From: Halichondria panicea
Lineage: Eukaryota > Porifera > Demospongiae > Suberitida > Halichondriidae
DNA: 64,000 bases
NCBI RefSeq assembly: GCF_963675165.1
Contig: NC_087392.1
Location: forward strand, 5,339,442 to 5,403,441
Reading direction: 5' to 3'
Part shown: positions 22,411 to 35,381 of the stretch, piece by piece
Layout of the letters: the number at the start of each line of letters is the position of its first letter
Position numbering within the stretch: the stretch's first letter is position 1
Notes under the pieces: generated by a model
Database searches by the model: none
What the model was told of the DNA's origin: nothing
What the model saw: the letters and a program-made list of their open reading frames with translations, nothing else
Made by a program: the position numbers and the translations under genes

Positions 22411-25400
22411 ATGGATCGATATCTATCTCCATCGACACAAAGGGAACGAAAGAATGAACAGCTACAACAAGTGAGCAGTCACAGTCCGTCAGCTCAACAC
22501 ACAAATAAATCACCACTGATTGTGAGTATTCCACGCTCAATAAGAGAACAACATATCACTGACACAGCCTCTAATGATCCAAGAGAAACACATGCAGAAC
22601 AAGAACAATCCAAACAATCTCACTCTGATATCAACTCCCAACTAGCTAGGAAAAGGTTGCATACTAGAACCAGGGGCAAACAGTGTCAACCTAGCTTCAC
22701 TTTGCAAGGTGCTAGTCCATCAACTACTCCACCAGCTAAAAGGGTTCACCCCGACAGCCCTCAACAGTTGGCAGGTAGCTCACGTCAGTACGAGAGTGAT
22801 GATACATGTACAGAGCAGTATGAAAGTGATAACTCTGATAGTGAGACTGATCATCACACAAGCCAACGGCATTCTATAGCAAGTTCTAATCAGACAACAC
22901 CGGCTGGTAGTCAATACTTACATTTCAACGAAATGTACCAAGAACTTTACGAAGTCAGTACAAAATGGTACAACCTAGGCCTAGCACTGGGGCTTGCTCC
23001 ACATACCCTCAATATCATTAAACACAATAATAAAGATGATTGTGAAACCTGTTTAAGGGAAGCCCTAGAACAACGAGATAACAACACAAACTTAACATGG
23101 GAAGAAATAGACAAAGCTTTAAGACAACCTACTGTTCAAATGATTGCGTTGGCTAATAACATACAAGAAAAGGTCTCCACAAAAAGCTTATCAACAAGTA
23201 GCTCACAGCCTAGCAGTGACCCCACTCCAGAATGTGTTGTGAGGTACACCAGCTTCCTCAAAGACAGGTACAAAAAGATGTTACCTTTTCCAGATGATTG
23301 GCCACCACCATTGAGAAAGAAGTTTACAAAACTAGCTCTAATAGAGAGAAATAAACAGATTCGCTTAACTCAAGCTAAACACCAATCATCAATCCAGTAT
23401 GATTACGCTACTGGTAATGTGGACAATATTGTTGAGAGAAAGAAAGCGATTACGCTAGAACAGATCTTCGAGCCTATAAGTGGCGATTTTGAAATAGCTG
23501 CACCAAACAGGTACACTGTTGTAATGGACGGAGCCCCAGGAGTAGGCAAAACCACACTCAGCAGGAAGATGTGCATTGATTGGGCACAAGGGAAGCTCAT
23601 CATCAAGGACCACCAGGGGCGGATCCAGGGGTGATTTTGAGGGGCTGAAGCCCCCCCCCTTTTGAAAAACTACCTATGTATTGCTAGTCTGAGGTTACAA
23701 CAATTTTGCCACCAACCTTGTTACTTATGCATCTGCATGTAGACTCACTGACTTAAGAGATGCTAGACAATAGCCAAGTCTAGCTACTAAGAGTATAAAG
23801 GATGTAGGCTAGCTAGCTGGACATGCATACTATACTAGCTAGTAGCTAGAACTAATAAAGTGCATAGGTCAATTATTGCTGTTGCTGAGTCAGCTCCTTG
23901 TGCAATGTTTTGTAGCCTCGATCATATCCCAGGCCTCTTTTCCTAGGCCTTGTGAAGGAGGCTATTGTGCATGCTGTTGAGCTGCAACATGATGGAGCAG
24001 ATCTCAGACTTTTTCAGCTAGTTGCAAGGAAGCAGCCTTATCTCCTCTCACTCTCAGTGCAGTCTGGGTAGGCATTGTGATTCTTTCATGTACCAAGAGT
24101 GCATGAATGTAGATGTAACATCTACAGTATACATCCTTTTGTTGATCAGAACGAGTTTTTTGTATTAACTTTTTCATACATTCAGTATTCACTTATTAAT
24201 ATGACAGTTCAAAGGTAAAAGTGTGAGCAAATTGTAAAAAGCAAAAAATTTCGCCTCCGGCGAGGCGGGAGGGGGATGCTCCCCCTCCCATACCCACCCC
24301 CTGGGTGGCTCCGCCACCCTCGTACGGGGCTTCGCCCCTTTCTACTAGCCCCCCCCTTTCATTTTTCCTGGATCCGCCCCTGACCACCACATTGTTATCC
24401 TCAAACCACTAAGGGAACTAAGAAGTCCCACAGCTGCCTCACTCTCTGACCTAATAAACGCTGACGACCCTGAACTAAAGGATCAAATCATAAAGCATAT
24501 ACAAAAGACCTCAGGTTCTAGAGTCATGTTTATCTTTGATGGTTTTGACGAGCTGAGCAGTAAGCAACGATCAGATGAAAATACTTATACTAAAATATTC
24601 TGGGATATAATTCAAGGGAATAGTCTACACAATTGTTCTGTGCTGGTTACATCACGCTCGTACGCCTCAGGCCCACTACAGGAAATCAACCGTGTCAATC
24701 GACATGTTGAAGTATTAGGATTCAAGAAAAATGATATTAAATTGTATTAAGCAAAACGTTACAGATAAGAAAAAAGCAAAGAAGCTAATACAGATGCTGA
24801 CAGAGAGATTGGATATTGTCTCCCTATGCTATATCCCTCTAAACTGCAGGATTGTACTGTATGTCTACCAGCAACAAGATACCTTACCCGACACACTCAC
24901 ACAACTCTATGAGGTATTCATTCTGTACACACTCAAACACTACAAAAACAAAATAATAAAACTAGACCATGAAATTGACAATGACCAGATAGAACATGCT
25001 AATACTATAAAGAAATTGCCAACTCAAGTTATCAAGTGTCTAGACTGCCTATCAGAAACTGCATTCACAGGAATGACTCAAGACAAACTGGTCTTTGAAT
25101 ATACTGAAGTTAGAGGTACTTTGTCACTTGGACTGCTAAACCTAATAAAGTGTACGGGAGTATTGGAGGATCATTATCAGTTCCTTCATTTAACCATTCA
25201 AGAGTTTCTAGCAGCCAGACATCTCGCACTAACAAAGAGCAACAAAGACAAACTAGAGTTTATTACATCCAAAATTGATGATGATAGATTTAGAATGACT
25301 TTACTCTTTCTCTCTGGATTGACTCAACTTGATTTTCTTCCCATTGAACAAGCCTTCCCAGCTTCGAAATCAATACACACTCGTGTGGAGCATAAACACA

Positions 25401-27787
25401 AAAATAAAACAAAATCTCTGCGAAAACAAGAGAGATCTCATTTCTTGTTCCTAGCCCATCTTCAATATGAAAGCCGACAAACAACACACAACTGGCTTTT
25501 GCCCTGTCTAGTGACTAATTCACTCAACTTGTCAGAGCAGAGTCTCTCTCAGTTCAACTGCCTTGTCTTGGCCAACTTTCTCGCCCTAACTCCCAAAGAT
25601 CACGTGTGGGATGAGATAAACTTGTCCCAGTGCGGTCTTAATTATGACTGCTTCAAGACACTAATTACAAAGAAACATTCACAAAGAGACATTCCAGTAT
25701 TGTGCTTAACCAAACAATTAGATGTAACTTTTACCAAAATCAATGCTGACGATCTACATGTATTGATGCCACTATTATCAGAAGAGTCAAAGGTGAACAG
25801 CATTAGTATCTCACACCACGAATCATGCACTCAGTTAGAAGGTGCGAGGAAATTAATAAATTTACATTTTCGTCAACACTCTACAGACAATCAAACTGTA
25901 CTATCAAGTAGAGAGATGAGGGTTCCTACAGATTCAATTTGCTCAGGAATTCTTACAAAATTTATTAATTTTATTCGACCTGAAGTTTTGAAACGATTAT
26001 CACTGGTTGGCCCCAAAGCTTTTGAAGATTGCCCGGATTGTTCTGGCTCTGGAAATGAGGCTTGGGAAAGTGTTTGCAATGTCATCAAAAATAGCAAGCG
26101 TATACAACACCTTCAAATTCACAAGAGCCAGTTCCATTTACACGATATTACAACACTAATGATACATTTGCAAAACAAGAGAAACCTGCGTACCTTACAA
26201 TTACCAGGAAACACAATAAGCCACGATGGTCTAATACACTTACGAAATAACTTGCCAGTGAATGTACGTGCTCACATTTCAACATCTGATACGGTTAAAT
26301 TGGTAATGTCAGTACACAAGGACAAACTTGTTTATGTTGATATTGAGTCACCTGACGAGTACATACAAGATGTTGACTCAGAGGATCTATTTATGCCCTT
26401 TATGCCCTTGCTAGAAGAAGATTTGCCATCGGAACTACATGGAGTAACTGTTACCACTAAATCATTCGTGTCCAAGGCTCTACTCAGGTCAATAGGAAAT
26501 AGCAAAACAGTAACTAGTTTAACATTAGCCAACCTTTCTAATGAGAATCTCACAAAATGTGCTGGAGAATTTCAAGATATGCTTATGAACACCAATAGTT
26601 TGCAAACACTGAAACTGGACACATGTGAACTGAATGATACATTTATCAAACAATTGGAGGATGGACTCTCACTCAATCCAACTGTCACAGTGGCACTAAA
26701 GTTAGAATACAACCACTCTCATTGTAAAGACAGCAGCTGGCTCAATCAACTACTTACAGTGAGGTCTCAAAACCTTTGTGAGCTAATTTTAATGAATAAA
26801 GAAAATATGAGACAACTTTCAGAGATAGTCACAACATGCAAACAGCTTCGAGTCTTGAAAGTAAACTTAAGCGATAATTCAGAAAGTTTCTTCCATGCTC
26901 TATCAGATAATCAAAGCCTGAGAGAACTCAGTATCGAGACTACTGGCAAGATGACAACATTGTTGTTTCAAACACTCCCATCAACTTCTGTCACCACTTT
27001 AGACTTATCAAAGCCTTCCAACAGTGAAGGACTTGAAATTGAGGGATCTTTAGCCTTTAAAGAGTACATGTACATTCATGGAAGAAAAGTGCTAACTGTT
27101 TTGAGAGTTACAGATTTTGGTTTAACAGAAGAAGCATTTAAGGGAATTACTTTTACGAAGGACTCTCCTTTGAGAGAACTTTCTCTCAAATCAAATTATA
27201 AAGGTTGGACAGAACTTTTCAATGGTCTTTGTTCATCATGTATCACCACACTAGACGTCAGTGGTGATAGCTTGAATGGAGAGGAGTGTGGCACAGCTTT
27301 GAAACGTCTACTCATCAACAACAAAACATTGACTGTTCTAAAAATAGTTTGTCCGTATGATACAAACGATGACGTGATTTTGTGTATTGCTGATGCTCTG
27401 TCACAAAACTCGTTGAAGAAACTAACAATCAGCACCCAGTCTAACAGATTCGTTGTACATGATACATGGACAAAACTATTTGAAAGTTTCCATAAAAACA
27501 CAACATTAAACACGTTAAACTATAGTGGAGCTGATTTAAAATCCTGGGAAAAGGATAAAGTCGCTAAATCTCTGTGTGAAATGCTAATACACAATCAAGG
27601 CCTTCAAAATCTAAATATTGACGATAAATTGATTAAGGGTCATTTAAAAGAGTTTGCAACGGTATACATTCAGAGAAAGCCTGTCCTAAATTTAACTGTT
27701 GGACAATTGGAAGATGATTTAGTGAAAGAGATCGAGGGACTTGAAACAGATACTGATAAGGAGTACAACATCAGAAACAGATACTAA
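22411..27787 (+). pseudogene. NLR2: most complete DEATH-NACHT-LRR receptor, split by a hAT-type insertion
   Basis: With the 766-bp insertion set aside, the gene reads as leader (residues 1-164), DEATH (about 165-250; YLHFNEMYQELYEV, WYNLGLALGLAPHTLNII, WEEIDKALRQPTVQM), linker, NACHT (Walker A GAPGVGKTT at about 374; Walker B MFIFDGFDEL near 24526), winged-helix-like segment, then about 20 LRRs to 27787. Two lesions remain. The transposon ends the frame at 23634. A 2-nt loss near 24738 relative to the NLR1 sequence shifts frame; the second frame is then open for about 1,000 codons. Animal NLRs of this type are cytosolic sensors that signal through DEATH-domain contacts. The long clean LRR frame implies recent inactivation or a polymorphic allele. 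It is antisense to SMARCAD1-like exon i, which begins 131 bp downstream. Confidence 0.88.
23616..24381. mobile_element. 766-bp non-autonomous hAT-type transposon inside the NLR2 NACHT domain
   Basis: Inverted ends are GGGGCGGATCCAGG and CCTGGATCCGCCCC. An 8-bp target duplication GACCACCA lies at 23608-23615 and 24382-24389; NLR1 has the single empty-site copy. The 8-bp duplication and the AGGGGCGGATCC terminus are typical of hAT elements. The interior has a Cys-free GC-rich hairpin zone near 24250-24360 and a TAGCCTC...GAGGCTA palindrome at about 23911-23965. No transposase. Confidence 0.85.
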
Positions 27788-27917
27788 CCACCACTGTAGA
27801 TTTAGAGACTGCTTTATCATAATTATTTTCAAGTCATATTTTTTGTGTTATGTGAAAGAGGTGATTAGTTGGAACTTGTAAGTGTAACATGTATTGTATT
27901 TGTACATGTGATCATAC

Positions 27918-28620
27918 CTGTATTTTCATGATGTGTGTGTATCGCAGTGAGTTCATGTTCTTGAGTATGTGTCCCTCGTCCAGTACGAGACAGTCTAGAG
28001 AGAGCTTTCTAAAAGAACTTCCTGTCCTCAGCCTGACCTATACACACATTGTACCTGCATGGGAACACAGGGATAGACCATAACTGAGGCATTGAGTGAA
28101 CAGATTCAACTGTGTGCATGAGATCTATAGCAGTTGTGTAGAAATGCTCTCAGCAGATGCACACATTGTAGCTATGTAGGTTAGGTTAACACAAAATTAA
28201 TGTCAACAGTCGATTAAACAAGTGCTGAAGTACAATGTTAATTTAGGATGACATCAAAGTATTCACGATTGGAAAAGATCTCATATCTCATCTGAGACCT
28301 GTCCTGTTGGGAACCTGCAGTGAATCGTACACAAGTCAATCCTAGATCCTGTGATCATTCTGGCCCCATGCATGCAACTAGATTTACTGTCACTGAGTTT
28401 TCTATGTTTGAATAATCCATTCACTTCAAAAGAACTTTCTCCATATTCTTCGTCTGAGCTAACAATTCGGGCACATTTTCTTGGCTTCTTTGCTAGGGCA
28501 CTAAATCGTCTAGGAGAGGTCTGTTCCTCAACTGCAGGGACTGTCAGAGAGGGGAGGAGGGAGGAGGGGGTTTCTGGGATTACCTCTTTTGAGGTTTCCA
28601 CAGGAGGACTCACATTTTCT
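27918..28620 (-). pseudogene. SMARCAD1-like fragment E1: exon a piece, broken h, frameshifted i
   Basis: Exon i (27918-28054) is 137 bp instead of 136 because of an extra base near 28010, which shifts frame before the DEGH box. Exon h (about 28244-28318) has lost its donor side. Its acceptor side runs into a piece of the N-terminal exon a (28341-28613: VETSKEVIPETPSSLLPSL and KKPRKCARIVSSDEEYGES), so exons b-g are deleted. Confidence 0.78.
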
Positions 28621-30230
28621 TCTCATTGTCCATTGACTTGATTATAAAGGTTGGGCAAAGGTCTTTGCTCATGATGTGTAAAAGCCTGCCCACTAGATCA
28701 GATAAAAGATAAAAGCTGACCAGAAAGTAAACACAAAGGTGAAATAAGTTGTTCATTTGACCACATCAATTCATGCATAACCTTGGCCTATGATACTTCT
28801 TACTTCTAGGTGCATGCGCACTTCTGATTGTTGTGCATGAAGATCCACTGACAGTGAGTGATTCACTACCTTATCTAGCTGTAGATCTAGTGTTATCAGT
28901 CAATATCATGAGGTAGCTATAAATGTGTACTATTTCAGCGTCCATAACAGATTATGCAGATCGCAAATTTTAGCGTCTGCTACATTCACTGTGTGGAGCC
29001 CTAAATATGTAGAAAATCGATTGAATATTGGTCAAAAATAATTATGGTTGCAAAAATGTTAATTTTGCAGAGCGTTTGGTAATTCGAGTGTCATCATAAT
29101 TATGTTGTGCGTCATCATGGATAGAAGAAAGTCCAAGTGTCACGCTCCGGCTCTCCTCATCATTTCACACAGTACAATTCAACACTGCATGGTCAAATAT
29201 TTATTACTCTAGCTTCAAATTTTTTCCCTTCTGTGCAACTGTTAAGTGAGGTGAGTGATGAGTCTCAAAGTGGTGTATGGAGATGTTCTGGACTTCTTGA
29301 TGATGTGGTTCAGTTGCAGCTATAGAGCATTATTGTATACAGTGGTATATATAATAATGCTTGAATATAGCTAACGAAGCACCTTCAGGGTTTTGGGGTT
29401 GCCGTAGTGGTACTGTTGTTACACTACTTTGCAATTGGGCTCGAGTTTCCTACCTTTCAAGCCTCCTGGTCGAAGATGTCCTCTGTGTATTTCAAGTACA
29501 AGTGGTGTATGGAGATGCACTCTCAAGTATAACTATGCATGCATGGGGATGCAATCATGCATTTCAATAATCATCACGATCCATTATGATTGTGTGGTTT
29601 CATTGAAATTAATATTCTGTACAATAAAAACTGATCTGATTTGCTTGGAATAATAGTTACAAAATCACATATTCTCACTGACAATAAAACACAACACTGA
29701 TCTGATAATAGATGAGAAGTATACTCAATAGTGTTAGGTTGGGAGGTTCATAGTTTGAGATCTTGCTAGAGCCTTCTGTAGGAAACCAGTCACGTCCAAT
29801 TTATCATCTACAGAAGGAAACAGTAAAGAACAGTAAATGTAATAGGAGTACAGTCAATCAAATACTGTGTACGTCAGTAACAGACATACATGTACATGGA
29901 GAAGAATTAGTTCAAGTACAGGCAATCTGCTATGATAAACTTTTGACATAACGAAAATAACACCTCAGCTAGCTATAATACAGAGTGTCATACAGGGGAA
30001 AGGGGGATATCCCTCCTTAGCCCCAACCCCCCCCCCCCTAAGATTTGTTACTAGTTGTATGACTGCATGAGTGTCCATAGCTGGCAATTTACATACTATC
30101 AGGGTATTGAAACAGTTGACCTTTTTTTTTCAAAATTTTCTGTCCACTTTTCTTATTTCCCCCCTCTACTTCAAAATCCTGTAGACACCCTGCCATACAA
30201 TACTGTTATAGTGTACACTGTGTGCAGCCA
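28621..30230. repeat. Intergenic segment between host copies, duplicated at 53488-54494
   Basis: It lies between the 5' end of fragment E1 and the 3' end of copy D. Much of it recurs between copies B and A (53488-54494), including the CTTCTCATTGTCCATTG start, the GGGAGGTTCATAGTTTGAGA block and the GGGGGATATCCCTCCTTAG block. No gene is seen. This shared spacer shows that the host gene was amplified head to tail. Confidence 0.6.
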
Positions 30231-30499
30231 TCAATAATTACATTCACCAAAGCCGTTTAGATGCAACTCCCCATACAGTGTAAACACAGTGTCAATATTG
30301 TGACCATGGCCTCGTCCCTCACCATGGTCAGTGGAGGCTGTGAGGTCGTGCTCCAGTTGCAGCTTGCTCTGTGCACACTGGAGGATGTCCTCTTCCACTG
30401 TCCCACCACCCACCAGCCTCAGCACCGTCACATCCCTGCATGCATGTATGGAGGGGGCATACAAAATGAATGAGAGAGTATGAACATGTAGAGGATCTA

Positions 30500-30655
<156 letters not shown>

Positions 30656-31501
30656 TCACTGCAATAATGTACAGCACAAGCTTCTCAATGAGTCTATACA
30701 AGTGTGTGGGCGTTCTACACATCACTAGAAGAAAAGTTCATCAGTGAAGACCATGAGATCTGTCTAGTCAGACATTAGCTACTGTACAGATAATGGACAG
30801 GCTCAGTTACGCTAGACTAGTGTGTACAGGTCACCATCAACTCACCAGCCCTTGTTGATAGTAGGAACACGAAGATGCTCTCCTGTTCATTGAACTGGTC
30901 TATTAGACCCTGCCTGCAATCAAAGCACTCAATATGTACGATATCACACATGCACACACGCACACACACACACACACATTGTAAAACTATAGTACTTCCG
31001 GCTATATTGTATTGGTATAGCCTGTTATACACTCTTGCATGTCAGCTACACAGTGGGCACCAACTCACCTCTCAGTGACGGGTGTCTGGCCGTCCAGTCG
31101 GAGGTGGGCGTGGCCTTGTTGCTGTAGAAACACCTCAAGAATGTCGAGCATCATTGTAAACTGACTGAACACCAACACACGATCACCCTAGTCGGGAAAA
31201 ATACTAAATAAAATGTTAGCAATAAAAATGTTATTTATGTACTCACGTTCTTTTTCAGTTGTGATAATTTTTTTGACAGGAATTCCCATTTTCCAGACAT
31301 TCCCACCAAGCTCCCGGGTAGGGCGTATTCTGATAGTGACTACGTATGTGTGTACATGTGCATTACATAACATGTGACCACACCTCCTAATAATGACCAA
31401 CAGTACTGCATTGTGCACACACATAGTGAGCTACTAAATACATAAACTCTGCAATCCACAAACACAGTCATTGACCTCCATTATCCTATACAATAAACAC
31501 A

Positions 31502-31735
<234 letters not shown>

Positions 31736-32421
31736 TGTACAGTGTGCAGAGGTTGTGTAGCTCAAAGTCTGACATTACACTCATATCCTCCCACACGAGG
31801 TTGGGAGCAGCATCTCTGTGACTGGGCTCCTTTAGGATGGCCCTCACCATGCAGTGTAGGGTGTGGTCAGTGTAGTGGTGTCTCAGGAGTAGGGGATGGA
31901 TGGTGGCCTTGCGAAGGTCTACCATTACGTCCATCCTCTTGTTGAGCTCATCACCTGTAGTGGAGAGGGGGTGCTCAGTATGGGGCACAAACACTGTAGC
32001 ATGAAAACCTTTGCGAATGAGCCAAATCAGCAGAAAATCTAACTACTGCGTTCTGGCAAGGATAGTATTGTACCATTTATAGGGGTTTACGATATTATTT
32101 TAACAATACATGCAAAATTCGCTTATGATTTGATGCTCGCAAAAACATTCTACTAATACGGTACAATGCACAGATACACACAATACACAAGCCCTTGGAA
32201 CCATTGCACTAACCTACTAACACCACTATTTGCGGCCAGATAGATGCTTATTAATAGTTTTGTTGCTAAGGAACCACAATGTTAGGTATTCCGTGGTATT
32301 ATACTAATGATGCATATGGTAGTGAATATCTACTCTGCACATGATCACTGATCTAATACACACAACAAGCACATGTTCACCTCTTTTCTAATAGCTAGCT
32401 TAAACTGTACACCTAATAGCT

Positions 32422-34644
32422 ATGGCTGAGAGACAAGACCGTGAACAAGAGTACATATTCAGAAATGTTCAACTCTTCAAGAATGATACCCTTGGTACTG
32501 GCTCCTACGGGGCAGTGTGTAAAGCCAAGTGTGACCAGCTACTCTGTGCTGCCAAGCTACTCTATCCAGTGCTCTTCCAAATAGCTGTTCCAGATCCTGG
32601 CAAAGAACATAGACACCCGTTTAGAAGATTCGAAACAGAGTGTGCATTTCTGAGTCGTATCAACCACCCCAACATTGTACAGTACTTGGGTACCTATCGC
32701 GATCCCGACACAAATGCACCAGTTCTTCTCATGGAGCTCATGGACGAGAGTCTGACACACTTCCTGGAGTCATCACCTGGAGACATTCCCTACCACATCC
32801 AAGTCAACCTCTCCTATGACATAGCTCAAGCACTTGCCTTTCTCCACTCCAATGGGATCATCCATCGCGACCTCTCCAGCAACAATGTCCTACTCATTGC
32901 AGGCACTCGAGCCAAAGTCACCGATTTCGGAATGTCCAAATTCAAGGACATAAACGTCAGCCGACTAGCCACAATGACCACATGCCCGGGAACACCAGCC
33001 TTCATGTCTCCCGAGGCACTAAACGAACCACCAGTGTACACAGAGAAACTAGACAACTTCTCATTTGGTGTGCTTCTAGTTCAGACCACAACTCGACAGT
33101 TTCCAAAGCCAACAGATCGATTCGAGAATATTCAAGTTCCCCATCCACGAAACCCAGGTCACACAATTGAAGCTAAAATAGCAATCCCAGAACTAGAGAG
33201 AAGACAAGCTCACATGATCCTGATTGAGTCCACCCACCCTCTACTGCCGATTGCTCGTCACTGCCTCAAAGATAGAGATGTTGAACGACCATCTTCCCAA
33301 CAGCTTTGCCAAACACTGGATGCTCTCAAGAGGACACCACGATACCAGGAAAGCTCCCAACAAGACCTGCACCAGATGCTCAGAGAGAAAGATGAACAAA
33401 TAACAGCAAATGACACACAGCTACAAATAAACGAACGAATTTTAACAGAAAATCAAGAGATAATTACACAAAACAATGAACTGTTACATACACAAGCTAA
33501 TGAAATACAAACCCTCCAACAAGACAAAGCAACCCTTCAACACGAGGGTGAAGCCAGGAAGAGACAGCTGAGGAGACTCAACCAAGAGTTGCAATTAAGT
33601 GAGGAGAACACTGCTGCCCTCCAACAAGCCATCGATCAACGAGACAGAGAAGTCACTCAATTGAGACAAGCGTTGGCAAGCAAAAACGAGGAATATCACG
33701 ACCTATCGACTCGAATGCACCAAGTCGCACTGCAAGATGAGCAAGCTACACCAATGAAACCTGTTACAATAAAGTCACTACCTGATGCACCTGATGGTAT
33801 TGGGTATAGATCATCATCAGCCGTGATTGGAAACAAGACATACTTTAGTCCATACGGACATAGAACTGTTTATGAGTTCAGCAACAATCAGTGGCACAAG
33901 TTACCACTTTGCCCTAACAACTGCTTCACTATTGTCAGTGTTAATGACATGCTCACAACTGTGGGGGGACGGTCAGACACACAACCCTTTAGTAACAAAC
34001 TCTACAGCTACATTAACAACAAATGGGTCCAACACTTCCCTCCCATGTCAACTGGACGGATAGGACCTGGAGCTGTGTACGCCAACAACACACTTGTAGT
34101 GGCAGGAGGATTTCATGATTCAAATACTTCAACTACAGTCGAGATATTAAATACTGCTAACATGCGATGGTCTATTGTTAGCTCACTACCTGTGCCAACC
34201 GATCACCCATCAACAACAATCTGTGGAGACTATGTGTATATACACCCACGAACTAGTAATGCTCAAGAGAAGTATTCAGTGTACAAATGCTCATTAAGAC
34301 AACTAACTCAGTCCCAGCCAAGCTCAACTATACGGGAGAAAATAAGACAACGACTAACTCAGTCCCAGCCAAGCTCAGCTATATGGGAGAAGATTGCCTC
34401 TTTGCCAGTTAGCCTTTCCACTCTTGTTACCATCAATGGCCACCTGCTGGCAGTGGGTGGGTGGGACTCCAATAGAGATAACACGAAGGACATATATCAG
34501 TATAATATGACATCATGGACTGTCATTAGTCAAACGTCAACACGTCGATCATCATGCATCACTGCTGCCCTCCCTGGGAACAAACTGATGGTGGTGGGTG
34601 GAGTTGGTGAAGACAGAAAATGTGAAGTAATTACTTTTGTATAG
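32422..34644 (+). CDS. K1: protein kinase-coiled coil-Kelch protein, 740 residues
   Basis: Single open exon, antisense inside the k-l intron of host copy D. Kinase domain residues about 18-300: Gly loop GTGSYGAV (G25, G27, G30), ATP lysine K45 in CAAKLL, catalytic loop HRDLSSNN (H148-N155), DFG at 168-170, and PGTPAFMSPEAL as the activation/APE segment. The order and the GTPAFMSPEAL wording fit tyrosine-kinase-like or Ser/Thr kinases; all core catalytic residues are present. Residues about 305-440 are a Gln/Glu-rich coiled coil (REKDEQITANDTQLQINERI, QRDREVTQLRQALASKNEE). Residues 450-740 form about six Kelch blades (LTTVGGRSDT, LVVAGGFHDSN, LLAVGGWDSN, LMVVGG). It differs from K3 by an internal 17-residue tandem duplication (LTQSQPSS twice). 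There is no signal peptide or membrane segment, so it is probably cytosolic. Substrate unknown. Confidence 0.85.
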   Translation: MAERQDREQEYIFRNVQLFKNDTLGTGSYGAVCKAKCDQLLCAAKLLYPVLFQIAVPDPGKEHRHPFRRFETECAFLSRINHPNIVQYLGTYRDPDTNAPVLLMELMDESLTHFLESSPGDIPYHIQVNLSYDIAQALAFLHSNGIIHRDLSSNNVLLIAGTRAKVTDFGMSKFKDINVSRLATMTTCPGTPAFMSPEALNEPPVYTEKLDNFSFGVLLVQTTTRQFPKPTDRFENIQVPHPRNPGHTIEAKIAIPELERRQAHMILIESTHPLLPIARHCLKDRDVERPSSQQLCQTLDALKRTPRYQESSQQDLHQMLREKDEQITANDTQLQINERILTENQEIITQNNELLHTQANEIQTLQQDKATLQHEGEARKRQLRRLNQELQLSEENTAALQQAIDQRDREVTQLRQALASKNEEYHDLSTRMHQVALQDEQATPMKPVTIKSLPDAPDGIGYRSSSAVIGNKTYFSPYGHRTVYEFSNNQWHKLPLCPNNCFTIVSVNDMLTTVGGRSDTQPFSNKLYSYINNKWVQHFPPMSTGRIGPGAVYANNTLVVAGGFHDSNTSTTVEILNTANMRWSIVSSLPVPTDHPSTTICGDYVYIHPRTSNAQEKYSVYKCSLRQLTQSQPSSTIREKIRQRLTQSQPSSAIWEKIASLPVSLSTLVTINGHLLAVGGWDSNRDNTKDIYQYNMTSWTVISQTSTRRSSCITAALPGNKLMVVGGVGEDRKCEVITFV

Positions 34645-35344
34645 TTCCTAACTTGTTCTTTGTGTCTTATTGTTAATTTTGATGAAAGTTGTGGTGAGCA
34701 ATATAGATTTGGGAGATAAAAAGTTTATATTTGAGTGATTTTGCTGTGCATGTGTTGTTAACATTACGTGAGATTAAAACATTGCAAACTATTAATATGG
34801 TGATCCCTAACCTGATCATCAATACCAGCTATACGCTAGGCTAATTACTTCAACTGAACGAGCAGTGACACTCAGTAAATAACTATGTTAAGAGTTGAAT
34901 GATAACATAGCAGGTCAATTGACAACCATCTGCTACAATATTGAGGACAACGCAATGTTTGAAGGACTGTGAACGGAAGCAATCTCTGCACATGAAACCA
35001 CACCCACTGCCTCTCTTACGACTAACCCACAACACAAACTAGCCACAATCTCCCAACACACAACATTCCCCTGCAGGCACTCACCTTATCGGCCCTGATT
35101 GACCCTGAGTGACCTCTCCACAACGCCCCTGTACAACGTCCACTGAGTCTCCGTCAGCTGACAATGCTCTGTACTGGACACCTTGGCCGGGAGCTGACTC
35201 AGCACTTGTGACTTGAGCCTCCGCAGTGTGAAGGGTGTCATGATCTGCTTGACCTGTGTCACTTGCTCCTGGTAGTAGGCACTCGACTCGTCCACTCTCT
35301 GTGGAATGTGTGTGTGTGTGTGTGTGTGTGTGTGGGGGGGGGGG

Positions 35345-35381
<37 letters not shown>

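Noticed and set aside
23616-24381. The NLR2 insertion as a normal intron
   Set aside because: Boundaries are not GT-AG, while an 8-bp direct repeat and inverted ends fit a transposon exactly.
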